64,000 nucleotides of DNA from Parcubacteria group bacterium Gr01-1014_13 (GCA_007376295.1 VMGB01000001.1:124001-188000); one strand, 5' to 3'. Shown: positions 1 through 8,980, numbered from the stretch's first letter. The notes: a model not told the origin generated them from the sequence alone. Numbers and translations: made by a program.

Positions 1-990
1 GATAGGCCAGGCGGAGACGAAGCCAAGTTCAAAGAGGTAAATGAAGCCTACCAGGTCTTAAGCGATGCGGAAAAACGCAAACGCTATGATCAGTTTGGCT
101 CTGATTTTGAACAACAGGGTGGATTTGGCGGGGGAATGAATTGGGAAGATTTTATGAGCCAAGCCAGAAGTGGTGGCGCATCTAGTTTTGGTGGAGATTT
201 TGGTGATCTTGGGGATATCTTTGGTAGTTTTTTTGGTGGGGGCCGAAGTCAAAGCAGAGGACCGGCCAGAGGCAGGGATATTCAAGTAGATGTAGAGATT
301 GATTTTAAAGAAGCTGCTTTTGGAGTAGAAAGAGAAATGTCTTTACGCAAGCAAGATAAATGTGATGTTTGTAACGGTACGGGTGGCGAGCCAGATAGCA
401 AGATGGAAAAATGTTCTACTTGCAAAGGCCAAGGCCAAGTAGTGCAAACTCAAAGAACTATTTTGGGGGCTATGCAAACAGTGGCAACTTGTCCGGATTG
501 CCATGGGCGAGGCGAAAGAGCGGCTAAAAAATGTAAACATTGTGGCGGCGATGGTATTTTGGCAAAAACTTCTAATGTTAAAATTAAAATTCCTGGTGGC
601 ATAGACAATGGCCAGTCTATTCGTTTGGAGGGTTATGGCGAAACTGCTCCGCACGGCGGCGGAAGCGGCGATCTTTATGTGCGCGTACACGTCAAACCAT
701 CAAAAGTTTTCCAGCGTGAAGGCTATGATGTTTATACGCAGGCCGAGATCAGTTATCCGCAGGCAGTTTTGGGTGACCATATTGAAGTAGAAACTTTAGA
801 TGGTATAATAAAAATAGCTGTGCCCGAAGGCACAGAGTCTGGTCAGCTGATACGAATCAAAGGAAAGGGGATTCAACACCTGCAAAGAAACAACCGAGGC
901 GATCACTATGTGAAAGTTAAAATTAAAGTCCCTAAAAAATTAAGCAAAGAAGCAAGAAAGAAATTAGAAGAATTGAAAACAGAATTGTAA
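1..990 (+). CDS. dnaJ: Chaperone DnaJ, 5'-truncated by the window edge
   Basis: Co-chaperone that delivers unfolded clients to DnaK and stimulates its ATPase. The frame is open from base 1, and the first residues read as the end of a J domain (EAYQVLSD, KRKRYDQFG), so the true start lies before the window. A Gly/Phe-rich linker follows (about 110-260). Next come four CxxCxGxG-type zinc motifs at about 361-384, 412-435, 490-513 and 532-555, and then two beta-sandwich client-binding domains ending at 990. This is the complete type I (DnaJ/Hsp40 class A) layout. An internal ATG at 136 is not the start because the J-domain coding continues upstream. The ECF sigma gene starts 17 bases downstream on the same strand. 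Confidence 0.95.
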   Translation, partial: DRPGGDEAKFKEVNEAYQVLSDAEKRKRYDQFGSDFEQQGGFGGGMNWEDFMSQARSGGASSFGGDFGDLGDIFGSFFGGGRSQSRGPARGRDIQVDVEIDFKEAAFGVEREMSLRKQDKCDVCNGTGGEPDSKMEKCSTCKGQGQVVQTQRTILGAMQTVATCPDCHGRGERAAKKCKHCGGDGILAKTSNVKIKIPGGIDNGQSIRLEGYGETAPHGGGSGDLYVRVHVKPSKVFQREGYDVYTQAEISYPQAVLGDHIEVETLDGIIKIAVPEGTESGQLIRIKGKGIQHLQRNNRGDHYVKVKIKVPKKLSKEARKKLEELKTEL

Positions 991-1006
991 ATAATGTTTC
1001 TGCCGT

Positions 1007-1504
1007 ATGAATAAGAAAGCAGAATTTGAAAAATTTTATAGTACACATGTAGACAAGGTTTATCGCTTTGTCTATTTTCGTATCGGCGCAGACAAAATGT
1101 TAGCTCAGGATTTAGTATCGGAAATCTTTATTAAAGCACTGGAACATTTTGTGGATTATGATGAGAAAAAAAGTCATTCGGCTTGGATCTTCACTATTGC
1201 CAGGAACCACTTGGCAAACCATTGGCGGGATAAAAAACCTACCAGCCCCTTGCCCGAAGACGAAAACAACTCAAATGAGGATTTTTGGCTAAAATCAGCC
1301 ATTAATTCGGGTAAAAAAGATATGGCAAAGCATCAAATTAGGGAGTTGCTCGAAAAACTCGATGAGAATAGCCGAGAAATTGTAACTTTTCACTATCTTT
1401 TGGGGTATAGTTATGCAGAGATAGCAGATATGAAGGATATGTCTGAAACTGCTATAAAAGTAGCCGCGCACAGGGCTCTTAAAAAATTATCCGAAATTGT
1501 ATGA
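1007..1504 (+). CDS. ECF-type RNA polymerase sigma factor
   Basis: A 165-aa sigma-70 family protein of extracytoplasmic-function size. The sigma2 region is at about residues 8-75, with the characteristic AWIFTIARNHLANHWRD stretch. The sigma4 helix-turn-helix is at about 108-160 (LLGYSYAEIADMKDMSE, then AHRALKKL). It would direct polymerase to a small stress- or envelope-related regulon. Its last codons overlap the next gene by four bases (ATGA, 1501-1504), so translation is probably coupled to the downstream membrane protein. That arrangement is typical for a sigma factor and its membrane regulator. The family assignment is firm; the signal and regulon are unknown. Confidence 0.9.
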   Translation: MNKKAEFEKFYSTHVDKVYRFVYFRIGADKMLAQDLVSEIFIKALEHFVDYDEKKSHSAWIFTIARNHLANHWRDKKPTSPLPEDENNSNEDFWLKSAINSGKKDMAKHQIRELLEKLDENSREIVTFHYLLGYSYAEIADMKDMSETAIKVAAHRALKKLSEIV

Positions 1505-2313
1505 ATTTAAGAACTAGAATTAATTTGTGGAAATTGAAGAAAAGCATGAGTCCGAGCAGGGATTTCAAAGCGAATTTGCGTAAAAATTTGGCCATATCTT
1601 GGGACGCCAAGCATGGTAAGGCACCGTGGTATCAGTTAGGCATGCGCCACGCAGCTGCAAGTTTTTCCGTAATAACTTTGCTTTTGTCAGGCGGAGGCGC
1701 AGTCTATGCTTATAACAGCCCCGAAGTCACAGAGGGCACAACGTTTTATCCCATCAAACAAGTTATTGAGACAGTTGAGGAAGTTGTCCAAATAACTCCG
1801 GAAGCAAAAGCTAAATTCTATCTTAAAAAGATAGAACGCCGCGAGGCCGAACGAAAAGTATTGGAGAAAAATAATCCTCTAATAGTAGAGTTAAAATTAG
1901 AAGTAGAAGGCGAAGACGCTGATGAAAACGTGGAAGAGGATAAAAAAGAAGTGAAAGAAAAAAATAAAGACGAAGAAAAAGATGAGGTTGTTCTGCGCAA
2001 AATAAAAAGAACGCAGCAGTCTATAGAGAAAGCCGAAGAAGAATTGGAGAAAACCCGACAACTTATCGAGAAGGATGGCTTCCAAGATATTAAATTGCGT
2101 GAGGAGTTAAGAAAGAGAATGGAACGGAGGCTAGAGAAAAGAAAAAAACAATTGGAAATTAAAATTGAAAATCGCCAAGAAATAAAGGTGAATTTACAGG
2201 GAAAAATAGAAAATGGAAACAGTGGTCAAAGTAATGACGAAAATAGAAGTGAAAATCAAACCGAAGAAAAGTCACGAATAAGAGTTGAAGAATTAATTAA
2301 GTTAAATAATTAA
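1501..2313 (+). CDS. DUF5667-type membrane protein, candidate anti-sigma partner
   Basis: A 270-aa protein coupled to the upstream ECF sigma gene by an ATGA overlap. It has about 50 basic cytoplasmic N-terminal residues, one transmembrane segment (about 51-73, ASFSVITLLLSGGGAVYAY), and an extracellular region starting with the FYPIK..IE..V pattern I associate with DUF5667. A very long Glu/Lys-rich segment follows (about 105-260), predicted to be coiled coil and highly charged. The topology and gene order fit a membrane anchor that holds the sigma factor until an envelope signal arrives. No classical zinc anti-sigma motif (HxxxCxxC) is visible, so the anti-sigma role is inferred. Confidence 0.7.
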   Translation: MNLRTRINLWKLKKSMSPSRDFKANLRKNLAISWDAKHGKAPWYQLGMRHAAASFSVITLLLSGGGAVYAYNSPEVTEGTTFYPIKQVIETVEEVVQITPEAKAKFYLKKIERREAERKVLEKNNPLIVELKLEVEGEDADENVEEDKKEVKEKNKDEEKDEVVLRKIKRTQQSIEKAEEELEKTRQLIEKDGFQDIKLREELRKRMERRLEKRKKQLEIKIENRQEIKVNLQGKIENGNSGQSNDENRSENQTEEKSRIRVEELIKLNN

Positions 2314-2317
2314 TCGT

Positions 2318-3103
2318 ATGAAAAAATATCTTATACTATCTTTAGTCGCGGTTATGTCATTGGCTTCTTTTGCGCCGGCTTTAGCTCATGAAAATAGAGG
2401 TAATGGGGATAATGAAGGTAACCATGGCAAAGGTAAAAAGAATGAAATCAGACTAAGTGTTGAAGCTAAGAAAGAGCTTAAATTAGAACTAAGGGAAGAA
2501 AGAAAAGAAATTAAGGATCGTATAAAAGAGTTGACAGAGTCACTACGTTTTGCTCCACGAGCCTTAAATTTCGCAGGTAAATTAGTAAGCGTAAATAGCA
2601 CTAGCACATCTTCTACTGAAATCACTGTTAATGTGACCAGAGTTTCACCAAACAAACCAAAAAGATTATCAACTTCCACAGTATCCTATCCGGAAGTAGG
2701 AACAAATATAAAACTTAAAATTACCGACAAAACTTTATTGATTAGAGCCTTTGGCGGTAAAATGAAAGTTTCGGAAATGAGTGTTGGCGACAATCTTCGA
2801 ATTACGGCTAAGTTTAATCGGGACGGCTCATTGGATGTTCGGGTTGTTAAAGATAATTCCTTGCACGTCTTGCGTCATAAAAAAGGTGTTGTAGAAAGTA
2901 TTAACGCCAGCCTAAAGTCCTTTGTTCTAAAGCAGGAAAATAGAAACTTGACTGTGAATACTAATTCCAGCACAAAGTTCCATGCCAGAGGCAATACCAC
3001 AACTTCTTTTGCCGATCTAAAAGTTGGCGGCAAAGTAATGGTAACAGGAATCGTAAATACTAATATCGGTATCGTTAATGCCGCTTCTGTAATTATCAAA
3101 TAA
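2318..3103 (+). CDS. Secreted DUF5666-like protein
   Basis: A 261-aa protein with a clean signal peptide (residues 1-23, ending APALA), then a His/Gly/Lys-rich linker and a charged helical segment (about 45-78). Two or three beta-rich repeats follow (about 85-260), built around patterns such as VSVNSTS..., VVESINASLKSFVLK and FADLKVGGKVMVTG. This alternation of 'what it affects' and 'how it is set' strands is typical of DUF5666 modules. It sits 4 bases after the DUF5667 gene and ahead of a terminator, so it is probably the last gene of the sigma-factor operon and a plausible exported target or sensor. The biochemical function is unknown. Confidence 0.7.
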   Translation: MKKYLILSLVAVMSLASFAPALAHENRGNGDNEGNHGKGKKNEIRLSVEAKKELKLELREERKEIKDRIKELTESLRFAPRALNFAGKLVSVNSTSTSSTEITVNVTRVSPNKPKRLSTSTVSYPEVGTNIKLKITDKTLLIRAFGGKMKVSEMSVGDNLRITAKFNRDGSLDVRVVKDNSLHVLRHKKGVVESINASLKSFVLKQENRNLTVNTNSSTKFHARGNTTTSFADLKVGGKVMVTGIVNTNIGIVNAASVIIK

Positions 3104-3114
3104 ATTTAAAAAAC

Positions 3115-3147
3115 AAAAAACCACTTACTTTAAATGAGTGGTTTTTT
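3115..3147. terminator. Bidirectional intrinsic terminator
   Basis: Inverted repeat with arms ccact(ta)/(tg)agtgg, flanked by six A on the left and six T on the right. It can end transcription of the DUF5666 operon (plus) and of the convergent RNase H-like gene (minus). Confidence 0.85.
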
Positions 3148-3159
3148 GTTTGTTTATTT

Positions 3160-3561
3160 TTAACGCTGATTATCTAGAGTTTTGTTTACCCAGGCATCTG
3201 CTTCTTTATTTTTTTCACGTAGTACGTGCCGGTAAGAAACCTTTTTAAAACCACTTGCGAGATTAAATACTTGAATAAATAATTTTTGCAGACTAGGTTC
3301 TTTTACTTTGTATTCTCGCTTCATTTGTTTTGTCACTAGTTCGCTATCCAAAATACATTCTACTTCAGTAGCCCCTAATTCTTGGGCTTTTTTTAAAGCC
3401 GAAATTAATGCGGCATATTCGGCATAGTTGTTGGTTTGCCGGCCCAAATATTCTCCATATCCGGCAATTGTTTTGCCAGTTACGTCCTTTATAACAATAC
3501 CGGCAGCTGCTGGGCCCGGGTTGCCGCGTGCGCCACCATCAGTGTAAGTAATGAGTTTCAT
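3160..3561 (-). CDS. RNase HI-like ribonuclease
   Basis: A 133-aa RNase H fold protein that would cut the RNA strand of RNA-DNA hybrids. The acidic catalytic residues are visible in order: D8 in YTDGGARGNPGP, the Glu in NNYAEYAALISAL, the Asp in ILDSELV and a C-terminal Asp in EKNKEADAWVN. The length and the ARGNPGP motif match the short stand-alone (RnhA/YpeP-like) group rather than E. coli RNase HI with its basic handle. It lies 10 bases downstream of the PEGA-domain gene on the same strand, so the two probably share a transcript ending at the bidirectional terminator. Confidence 0.88.
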   Translation of the reverse strand: MKLITYTDGGARGNPGPAAAGIVIKDVTGKTIAGYGEYLGRQTNNYAEYAALISALKKAQELGATEVECILDSELVTKQMKREYKVKEPSLQKLFIQVFNLASGFKKVSYRHVLREKNKEADAWVNKTLDNQR

Positions 3562-3571
3562 GTGATTAAAT

Positions 3572-4936
3572 TTAATAATTTAATTTCCAAATTCCTTCTT
3601 TGTTTTTGGTTTGATTAATATAATACAGAATTTTATTATCGGTATCTGCAATGGCATTTATATTTTTTTCTTCAAGCAAATCGTGAGTGGCCAGATAGTA
3701 GGGGAAAAGCACCGTAGTTTTATTGGCCCAAACCAGTCCCAAGGTATTATATTGGTCAAGAGGCATTACTTTTTGTAAGTATTCTCCCGATCGGTTTAAA
3801 AGATATGGCTCTTGGCCTTCGCTGTATGTCCATAGCTCCCACTGTGACCAAAGTAGCCACCAATTATTATATTTTGAAATTAGAAATTTGTCTGCTGATA
3901 TTTTATAGGTATTGGAATTTGTTAGCAAAATCATCTGTAAACTTTTTTTATTTTGCAGTAATACTGTATTTTGTCGGGCTGCCAGAATTTGCAAATTTTC
4001 TTTTTCGGTTTGGCCGGTAGCCAAATTTATATCAGTGGAATCCAGACGGTTGAAGACAGAATTAAACCCAAGAGTATCTCGAGTAATATCGTATTGTTTG
4101 GTGGTGGTGTTTATCTGCATTGTCCACAACTGCCCATCTTCCATATACCAATCAAGGTAGTTATTTTTAGTTATAACCTGGAATTTTGCAGTGATTGGAG
4201 AATATAAAAATATACTGTCTTTAGTGCTGTAGTACAATTGCGGTTCAGTTGAGTTTCCCCACTGAAACTTTCTTATTGGTGAATTGGTTTTAGCCACGTC
4301 TATTTGTTTAAGCGGATTTTCGGCGTTTATTACCAGTAAGCGCGAGTAGGGGACGTTAGCATCAGCGATTAAGGCGTAATTATTTTTTTCCGCCCAAAGT
4401 ATAGTTGCTGGTTCCGTGTCTAGGCTGGATAAAAGTGTAGATTGTTTAGCGGTATTATCCCAGAGGAAAACTTCAGTGGCGTTATTTTTTTTGATGCTAT
4501 AAATTATAAATCTGCCATCATATGAGATAGCCACATTGTCAATTTTTCCATTTACCAAAATTTCCGGTTTATTTTTTTTGATCAGACTAATCTCTTTTGT
4601 ATAGTTGGTTTGTTTGTTTTTTACTTCAATTTCTTTTTGCCAATCAAAGTATTCCGGCGCGGTAATGCGTAAATTATACTTGGCCGGAGCAATATTGTTT
4701 AGCCGAATCGGCATCCTGTCCTGTAGTTTAATGCCGTTTAAATAGACAGTGGCATTTCTTGGTTCAACATCCACGCTAATGGCGCCGGTTTCTTTGAGCA
4801 AGCCATTTTCCCAATCATAGTGGTAGCCGGCAGTATACATTATAATAACCGGTGAAATTACAAAAAAAGCAATGATAAATATGATTAGCATTGATAGGCG
4901 TACGCCGCGTGAAAATTTTGTATTTGGATATTCCAT
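3572..4936 (-). CDS. PEGA-domain membrane-anchored protein with beta-propeller-like body
   Basis: A 454-aa protein with a short cytoplasmic tail, one transmembrane segment (about 14-36) and a PEGA domain (about 50-105, including VEPRNATVYLNG and APAKYNLRI). About 340 residues of beta-strand-rich repeats follow (ISYDGRFIIYSI, ATILWAEKNNYALI, IRKFQWGNS), resembling WD/TolB-like blades. PEGA domains are common in surface proteins, and such proteins are abundant in CPR. It is probably exposed on the outer face of the membrane. The function is unknown; cell-surface adhesion or a wall-associated scaffold is an inference. It is divergent from murA across a 71-base gap. Confidence 0.75.
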   Translation of the reverse strand: MEYPNTKFSRGVRLSMLIIFIIAFFVISPVIIMYTAGYHYDWENGLLKETGAISVDVEPRNATVYLNGIKLQDRMPIRLNNIAPAKYNLRITAPEYFDWQKEIEVKNKQTNYTKEISLIKKNKPEILVNGKIDNVAISYDGRFIIYSIKKNNATEVFLWDNTAKQSTLLSSLDTEPATILWAEKNNYALIADANVPYSRLLVINAENPLKQIDVAKTNSPIRKFQWGNSTEPQLYYSTKDSIFLYSPITAKFQVITKNNYLDWYMEDGQLWTMQINTTTKQYDITRDTLGFNSVFNRLDSTDINLATGQTEKENLQILAARQNTVLLQNKKSLQMILLTNSNTYKISADKFLISKYNNWWLLWSQWELWTYSEGQEPYLLNRSGEYLQKVMPLDQYNTLGLVWANKTTVLFPYYLATHDLLEEKNINAIADTDNKILYYINQTKNKEGIWKLNY

Positions 4937-5007
4937 GACAGCTTTGACTAAATGATTATTTTATAATATACTTAATACTAACCAAAAAGCAGTTAATAGT
5001 CAAAGAT

Positions 5008-6303
5008 ATGACCTATTTAGTGGTCAATGGAGGCAAAAAATTACATGGAGAAATAATGAACCAACCGGCCAAAAATTCGGCCGTGTCAATTTTATGTGCC
5101 TCAATAATGATACCGGGTAAGACTATTTTGTCGGACGTGCCGCAAATTGAAGAAGTAAATCGGATTTTGGAATTGCTGACCAGTCTGGGTGTAAAAGTAG
5201 AAAAACTGGGACCAGGCAAATTAAGTTTGGAATCTGGCAAAAATTTAAATTTGGGTAATATCGACAAACACGCTTCGGAAGTTACTAGATCATCCCTTCT
5301 TTTATTGGGTGCGCTTTCATCTCGTCCGGTTAGTTACAAGATTTATAAATCAGGTGGATGCCGATTGGGAGAAAGGACTGTTCGCCCCCATTTATACGCG
5401 CTCCAAAGTTTTGGGGTTAGTGTAATTTCCAAGCAAAAATTTTATGAAGTTAAAAACAGTCCGCTTCGTGCGGCGCAGATAGTAATGTATGAATCCGGTG
5501 ACACTCCTACCGAAAATGCTATTATGGCAGCAGTGCTGGCGCCGGGTAAAAGTATTATTCGTATGGCATCGGCAAATTATATGGTGCAGGACCTTTGTTA
5601 TTTTTTGCGCCAAGCCGGAGCTAAAATAGAAGGTATCGGTACAACTACTCTCACCATAGAAGGTGTTAAAGAACTAAAAACTTCCGTAAGTTACTCCATA
5701 ATGCCGGATCCAATCGCAGCCATGACATTTTTGTCCGCCGCCATAGTTACTGGATCTCATCTTACTATAAAAAATTGCCCGATGGATTTTTTGGATTTGG
5801 AACTATGTAAGTTAGAAAAAATGGGGCAGAAATTACAAGTAAAAAATGAACGAGACGGAAAATTTCGCATGGCCGATATAGAAGTTTGGCCTTCTGCTTT
5901 AAAGGCTTTGCCGGATAAAATTTACGGCCGGCCATTTCCCGGTTTAAATATCGACAATTTGCCGTTATTTATTCCTGTTTTGGCCAAAGCTAAAGGCAGA
6001 ACGTTAGTTCATGACTGGGCTTATGAAAATAGATCTGTATACTCTATGGAATTACAAAAACTAGGAGCAAAAATTAATTTACTTGATCTGCATAGAGCTT
6101 GGGTAGAAGGACCTACTCAGTTTAAAGCCAATGAAGTAGTTTGTCCGCCAGCCCTGCGACCGGCTGTAAATGTGCTTATCTGTATGTTGGCCGCCAAAGG
6201 CAAATCAATTTTGCGTAATACCTATGTGATTGATCGCGGCTACGAAAACTTGTATGATATATTGAATAGTGCCGGCGCCGATATTAAAATAGTAAAAGAA
6301 TAG
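5008..6303 (+). CDS. murA: UDP-N-acetylglucosamine 1-carboxyvinyltransferase (MurA)
   Basis: First committed step of peptidoglycan synthesis: transfers enolpyruvate from PEP to UDP-GlcNAc. The protein is 431 aa, close to the usual 420. K22-N23 in the N-terminal AKNSA motif match the substrate-binding Lys/Asn of the family. The active-site loop reads SGGCRLGER with Cys at residue 118, equivalent to E. coli Cys115, the residue alkylated by fosfomycin. A C-terminal RGYENLYD motif is present. No Shine-Dalgarno sequence precedes the ATG. It is followed after one base by a C-terminal processing protease, suggesting one envelope operon. Confidence 0.93.
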   Translation: MTYLVVNGGKKLHGEIMNQPAKNSAVSILCASIMIPGKTILSDVPQIEEVNRILELLTSLGVKVEKLGPGKLSLESGKNLNLGNIDKHASEVTRSSLLLLGALSSRPVSYKIYKSGGCRLGERTVRPHLYALQSFGVSVISKQKFYEVKNSPLRAAQIVMYESGDTPTENAIMAAVLAPGKSIIRMASANYMVQDLCYFLRQAGAKIEGIGTTTLTIEGVKELKTSVSYSIMPDPIAAMTFLSAAIVTGSHLTIKNCPMDFLDLELCKLEKMGQKLQVKNERDGKFRMADIEVWPSALKALPDKIYGRPFPGLNIDNLPLFIPVLAKAKGRTLVHDWAYENRSVYSMELQKLGAKINLLDLHRAWVEGPTQFKANEVVCPPALRPAVNVLICMLAAKGKSILRNTYVIDRGYENLYDILNSAGADIKIVKE

Positions 6304-6304
6304 T

Positions 6305-7567
6305 ATGATGATGCAAACATCGCCTATAAAACTTAGAGCCAAAAAATACGCAGGAGTTTATTTGTCGGTAATACTATTTATCATATCCTTTGGTATGGGT
6401 ATTATTGTTGGCAAAACTTGGTATGTAAAAAAGCAGATTACCGGTGATGATGGCAGTATCCAGCTAGACAAAGTGCTGAATCTAAACCGTTCATTAAATC
6501 GTTCAAGTTTAGATTTTAGTCAGTTTTGGGATGTTTGGGATAAAGTAAAGGCCAAATATGTAAAAAATGAAATTGCTGAGGAAGATATGTTCTACGGAGC
6601 GATTCAGGGGATGGTAGCATCTTTAGGAGATCCGTATTCTTTATATTTTGCTCCCAAGGCAGCCGAAGAATTTGCTAAAGATTTATCCGGAGAACTAGAG
6701 GGTATTGGCGCTGAAATTGGTGTAAAAAATAATCAGTTAGTGGTAGTATCGCCGTTGCCGGATTCACCTGCTGAAAAAGCCGGGTTACGGCCAGGTGATA
6801 AAATTTTGGATATAGATAAGGAGAGTACGTTCGGTATGGATGTAAACACAGCTGTCGGTAAAATACGTGGTAAAGCCAATACGAAAGTAGTTCTTACTAT
6901 TACTAGAAATGGTCTGGATAAAGCCAATGAAATTACGATTACTCGAGCAAAGATAAATGTTCCTTCAATATTATTCTCGGTCAAGCCCGGCAATATTGCC
7001 TATCTTCGGGTAATGCAATTTAACGCCGATACCAACGCGCAGCTGGATAAAGCTATAAAACAGATTAAGTCGCGCGGCAGCAAAGGAATAATTTTGGATC
7101 TAAGAAACAATCCTGGAGGTTATTTGACCTCCGCAATTTATATGGCCAGTGAGTGGGTTACCGATGGGGTGGTAGTAAGTGAAAAAGGTAAAGACGGAGA
7201 AGGCAATGATCACAATACTGAAGGTCAGCATCGTTTGGCTGGAATTAAGACGGTAGTACTGATAAACAAAGGTTCGGCTTCAGCTTCGGAAATTGTGGCC
7301 GGCGCTTTGCAGGATACTAAAAATGCGACTTTAATCGGTGAACAAACTTTTGGTAAAGGTTCAGTGCAGGATTTTGAGACTTTCCCGGATGGTTCCGCTC
7401 TTAAAATTACTGTGGCCGAATGGTTTACCCCTAGTGGCAGAAATATAAATAAAGAAGGAGTTAAACCAGATATAGAAATAAAACAAGATTGGCAGAATGA
7501 AAAAATAGGCGAAGACATAGTTTTAAGTAAAGCTCTGGAATTTATCGCTTCATCTACCAAAAAATAA
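6305..7567 (+). CDS. C-terminal processing peptidase, S41 family
   Basis: A 420-aa CtpA/Prc-type serine protease that trims or degrades exported proteins from their C-termini. It has an N-terminal transmembrane/signal segment (about 17-38), a helical region (SQFWDVWDKVK), a PDZ domain (about 115-200, with SPAEKAGLRPGDKI) and the S41 catalytic domain. The nucleophile Ser lies in NKGSASASEIVAGAL and the catalytic Lys in GEQTFGKGSVQ, so the Ser/Lys dyad is complete. Three consecutive ATG codons begin at 6305 and any may be used. It probably acts outside the membrane on wall-related proteins, given its coupling to murA. Confidence 0.92.
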   Translation: MMMQTSPIKLRAKKYAGVYLSVILFIISFGMGIIVGKTWYVKKQITGDDGSIQLDKVLNLNRSLNRSSLDFSQFWDVWDKVKAKYVKNEIAEEDMFYGAIQGMVASLGDPYSLYFAPKAAEEFAKDLSGELEGIGAEIGVKNNQLVVVSPLPDSPAEKAGLRPGDKILDIDKESTFGMDVNTAVGKIRGKANTKVVLTITRNGLDKANEITITRAKINVPSILFSVKPGNIAYLRVMQFNADTNAQLDKAIKQIKSRGSKGIILDLRNNPGGYLTSAIYMASEWVTDGVVVSEKGKDGEGNDHNTEGQHRLAGIKTVVLINKGSASASEIVAGALQDTKNATLIGEQTFGKGSVQDFETFPDGSALKITVAEWFTPSGRNINKEGVKPDIEIKQDWQNEKIGEDIVLSKALEFIASSTKK

Positions 7568-7571
7568 CTTC

Positions 7572-7613
7572 CTAAATCAAAAAAACACCAGAGATGGTGT
7601 TTTTTTGATTTAG
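7572..7613. terminator. Perfect 19-bp-arm bidirectional terminator
   Basis: Arms 7572-7590 and 7595-7613 are exact reverse complements around a gaga loop. Each arm contains a run of seven A or seven T, so the element works for the plus-strand protease operon and for the convergent minus-strand small gene. Confidence 0.9.
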
Positions 7614-7638
7614 CCCCAGGTTTATCTGAGGCATAAGT

Positions 7639-7938
7639 TTATATTTTGGCGCTATAGCTTTGTTTTAACAAAATAAGCGTTATGAGTGGGTGTTGCTTGT
7701 GGTCTTCAGAATCCCAATACATTTTTAGAAGCTTATCTTGTTCCTCTGGATGTATATAGCGAAGAATTTCATCTGCTGCCAGGTCCTTTACAGACCATAC
7801 TTCCAGCGGAAGCTGAAAGAGAAGCGATAAAAAAGCGTCATGGTGAAGTGTTTTACGGTATCTTTGCACCATCTTGCATATTTCTAAAGTGTCTGCATTT
7901 TCAAGGAGCTCTGCTGTCGGTTTACTGACTTCGTGCAC
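7639..7938 (-). CDS. Orphan 99-aa protein with strong SD, unknown function
   Basis: A small soluble protein with no family I recognise. It is leucine-rich and predicted all-helical, with a WSVKDLAADEILRYI segment that looks like a compact helical bundle. The start is GTG at 7936-7938, preceded by a purine-rich ribosome site (ggggggag) about six bases upstream, unlike the neighbouring core genes, which lack such sites. It ends at the shared bidirectional terminator, so it is an independent single-gene unit between ctpA and era. It is likely real because of the SD and terminator; nothing in the sequence indicates a function. Confidence 0.6.
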   Translation of the reverse strand: MHEVSKPTAELLENADTLEICKMVQRYRKTLHHDAFLSLLFQLPLEVWSVKDLAADEILRYIHPEEQDKLLKMYWDSEDHKQHPLITLILLKQSYSAKI

Positions 7939-8027
7939 GTATTCTCCCCCCGAAGAACGTGTTTAGAAACAACCACTTACCCTTAAGTTCTATCATAGAT
8001 AACGAGAAGCGTCAATCCTACTGTCGG

Positions 8028-8909
8028 TTAAATTCGCTCTTCCCAGCGGCGGTCGGTTTCTACTTCAAGTTGTAGGAATATTTTTTTATTCAGCGCCGCT
8101 TCCAGTTCTTTACGTGCGGCAATGCCGATTTCCTTTATGGATCGTCCGCCTTTACCGATAATCATTTTTTTGTAGCGGCTGTCGTATGTATAAACAATAG
8201 CGTTGATTACAAAAAGATCTGGTTTTTCTTCAATATTTTCTACCTCAACATGAGTAGTGTATGGTACTTCTTGGCGCAAAGCTTTAAAAATTTTTTCTCT
8301 GATAAGTTCTGATATCCAGAATTTTTCATCCATGTTTGTCAGTTGGGTGGGCGGGTAGTTTGGCTCGCCTTCAGGCAGAAGTTCAAACACTTTATCTCGT
8401 AGTGGCTGCACATCTCTATTTTGTTCCGCGGATAATTCAAAAACAGCAGTAAACTGATCGGCCAGTGCCAGGTAGTCATCCAAAAAAACTTTTTCTTTCA
8501 TCGGCAGATCTGATTTATTTATTACCAACAATTTTGGTATTTCCAAATTTCTGACCATGGCCAGAGTGGCGCGTTCTTCAGCACCCAAAGATTTGGTTGG
8601 GTCAGCAACATAAAGAATTATATCAATCCCTTGTAGGGCGTCTTGCGCGCGCTGAGTTAATTTACCTGAAAGTGGATTGCCCTTATCTTTAAAAATTCCC
8701 GGGGTATCTATAAATACCACCTGCCCTTGCGCGGTGTTTAGTACTCCATGTATAATGTTTCTGGTAGTTTGAGGTTTATCAGTGACGGCCGCAATTTTGG
8801 TGCCGATAAGGGTGTTGAGCAGCGCAGACTTTCCTACGTTGGAACGTCCGATCAAAGTCACAAAACCGCTTTTAAATTCACCTTTTAATTCCTCTTTAGG
8901 CTTAACCAT
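8028..8909 (-). CDS. era: GTPase Era
   Basis: Ribosome-assembly GTPase that binds the 3' end of 16S rRNA and couples 30S maturation to growth. The protein is 293 aa, the normal length. G1 is GRSNVGKS (about 21-28), the switch region contains DKPQTTR, G3 is DTPG, and G4 is NKSD. The C-terminal KH domain is clear (YKKMIIGKGGRSIKEIG). It is transcribed divergently from rplI with a 71-base gap holding a promoter. No gene follows closely on the same strand, so it is probably monocistronic. Confidence 0.95.
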   Translation of the reverse strand: MVKPKEELKGEFKSGFVTLIGRSNVGKSALLNTLIGTKIAAVTDKPQTTRNIIHGVLNTAQGQVVFIDTPGIFKDKGNPLSGKLTQRAQDALQGIDIILYVADPTKSLGAEERATLAMVRNLEIPKLLVINKSDLPMKEKVFLDDYLALADQFTAVFELSAEQNRDVQPLRDKVFELLPEGEPNYPPTQLTNMDEKFWISELIREKIFKALRQEVPYTTHVEVENIEEKPDLFVINAIVYTYDSRYKKMIIGKGGRSIKEIGIAARKELEAALNKKIFLQLEVETDRRWEERI

Positions 8910-8914
8910 ACAAT

Positions 8915-8944
8915 TTGCCTTAGGCGTTAAATTGATAGTATAAT
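8915..8944 (+). promoter_or_regulatory. Probable promoter of rplI-pyrG
   Basis: TTGCCT (8915-8920), 18-base spacer, perfect TATAAT (8939-8944), 37 bases before the rplI start. A small hairpin (gcttttaccaataaaagc, 8951-8968) lies in the leader. Confidence 0.6.
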
Positions 8945-8980
8945 ATACATGCTTTTACCAATAAAAGCAAGACTGAGCGT

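Noticed and set aside
1818..2085. Minus-strand frames rich in Ser/Phe opposite the DUF5667 gene
   Set aside because: They mirror the Glu/Lys-rich coiled coil of the real gene and have no start signal.
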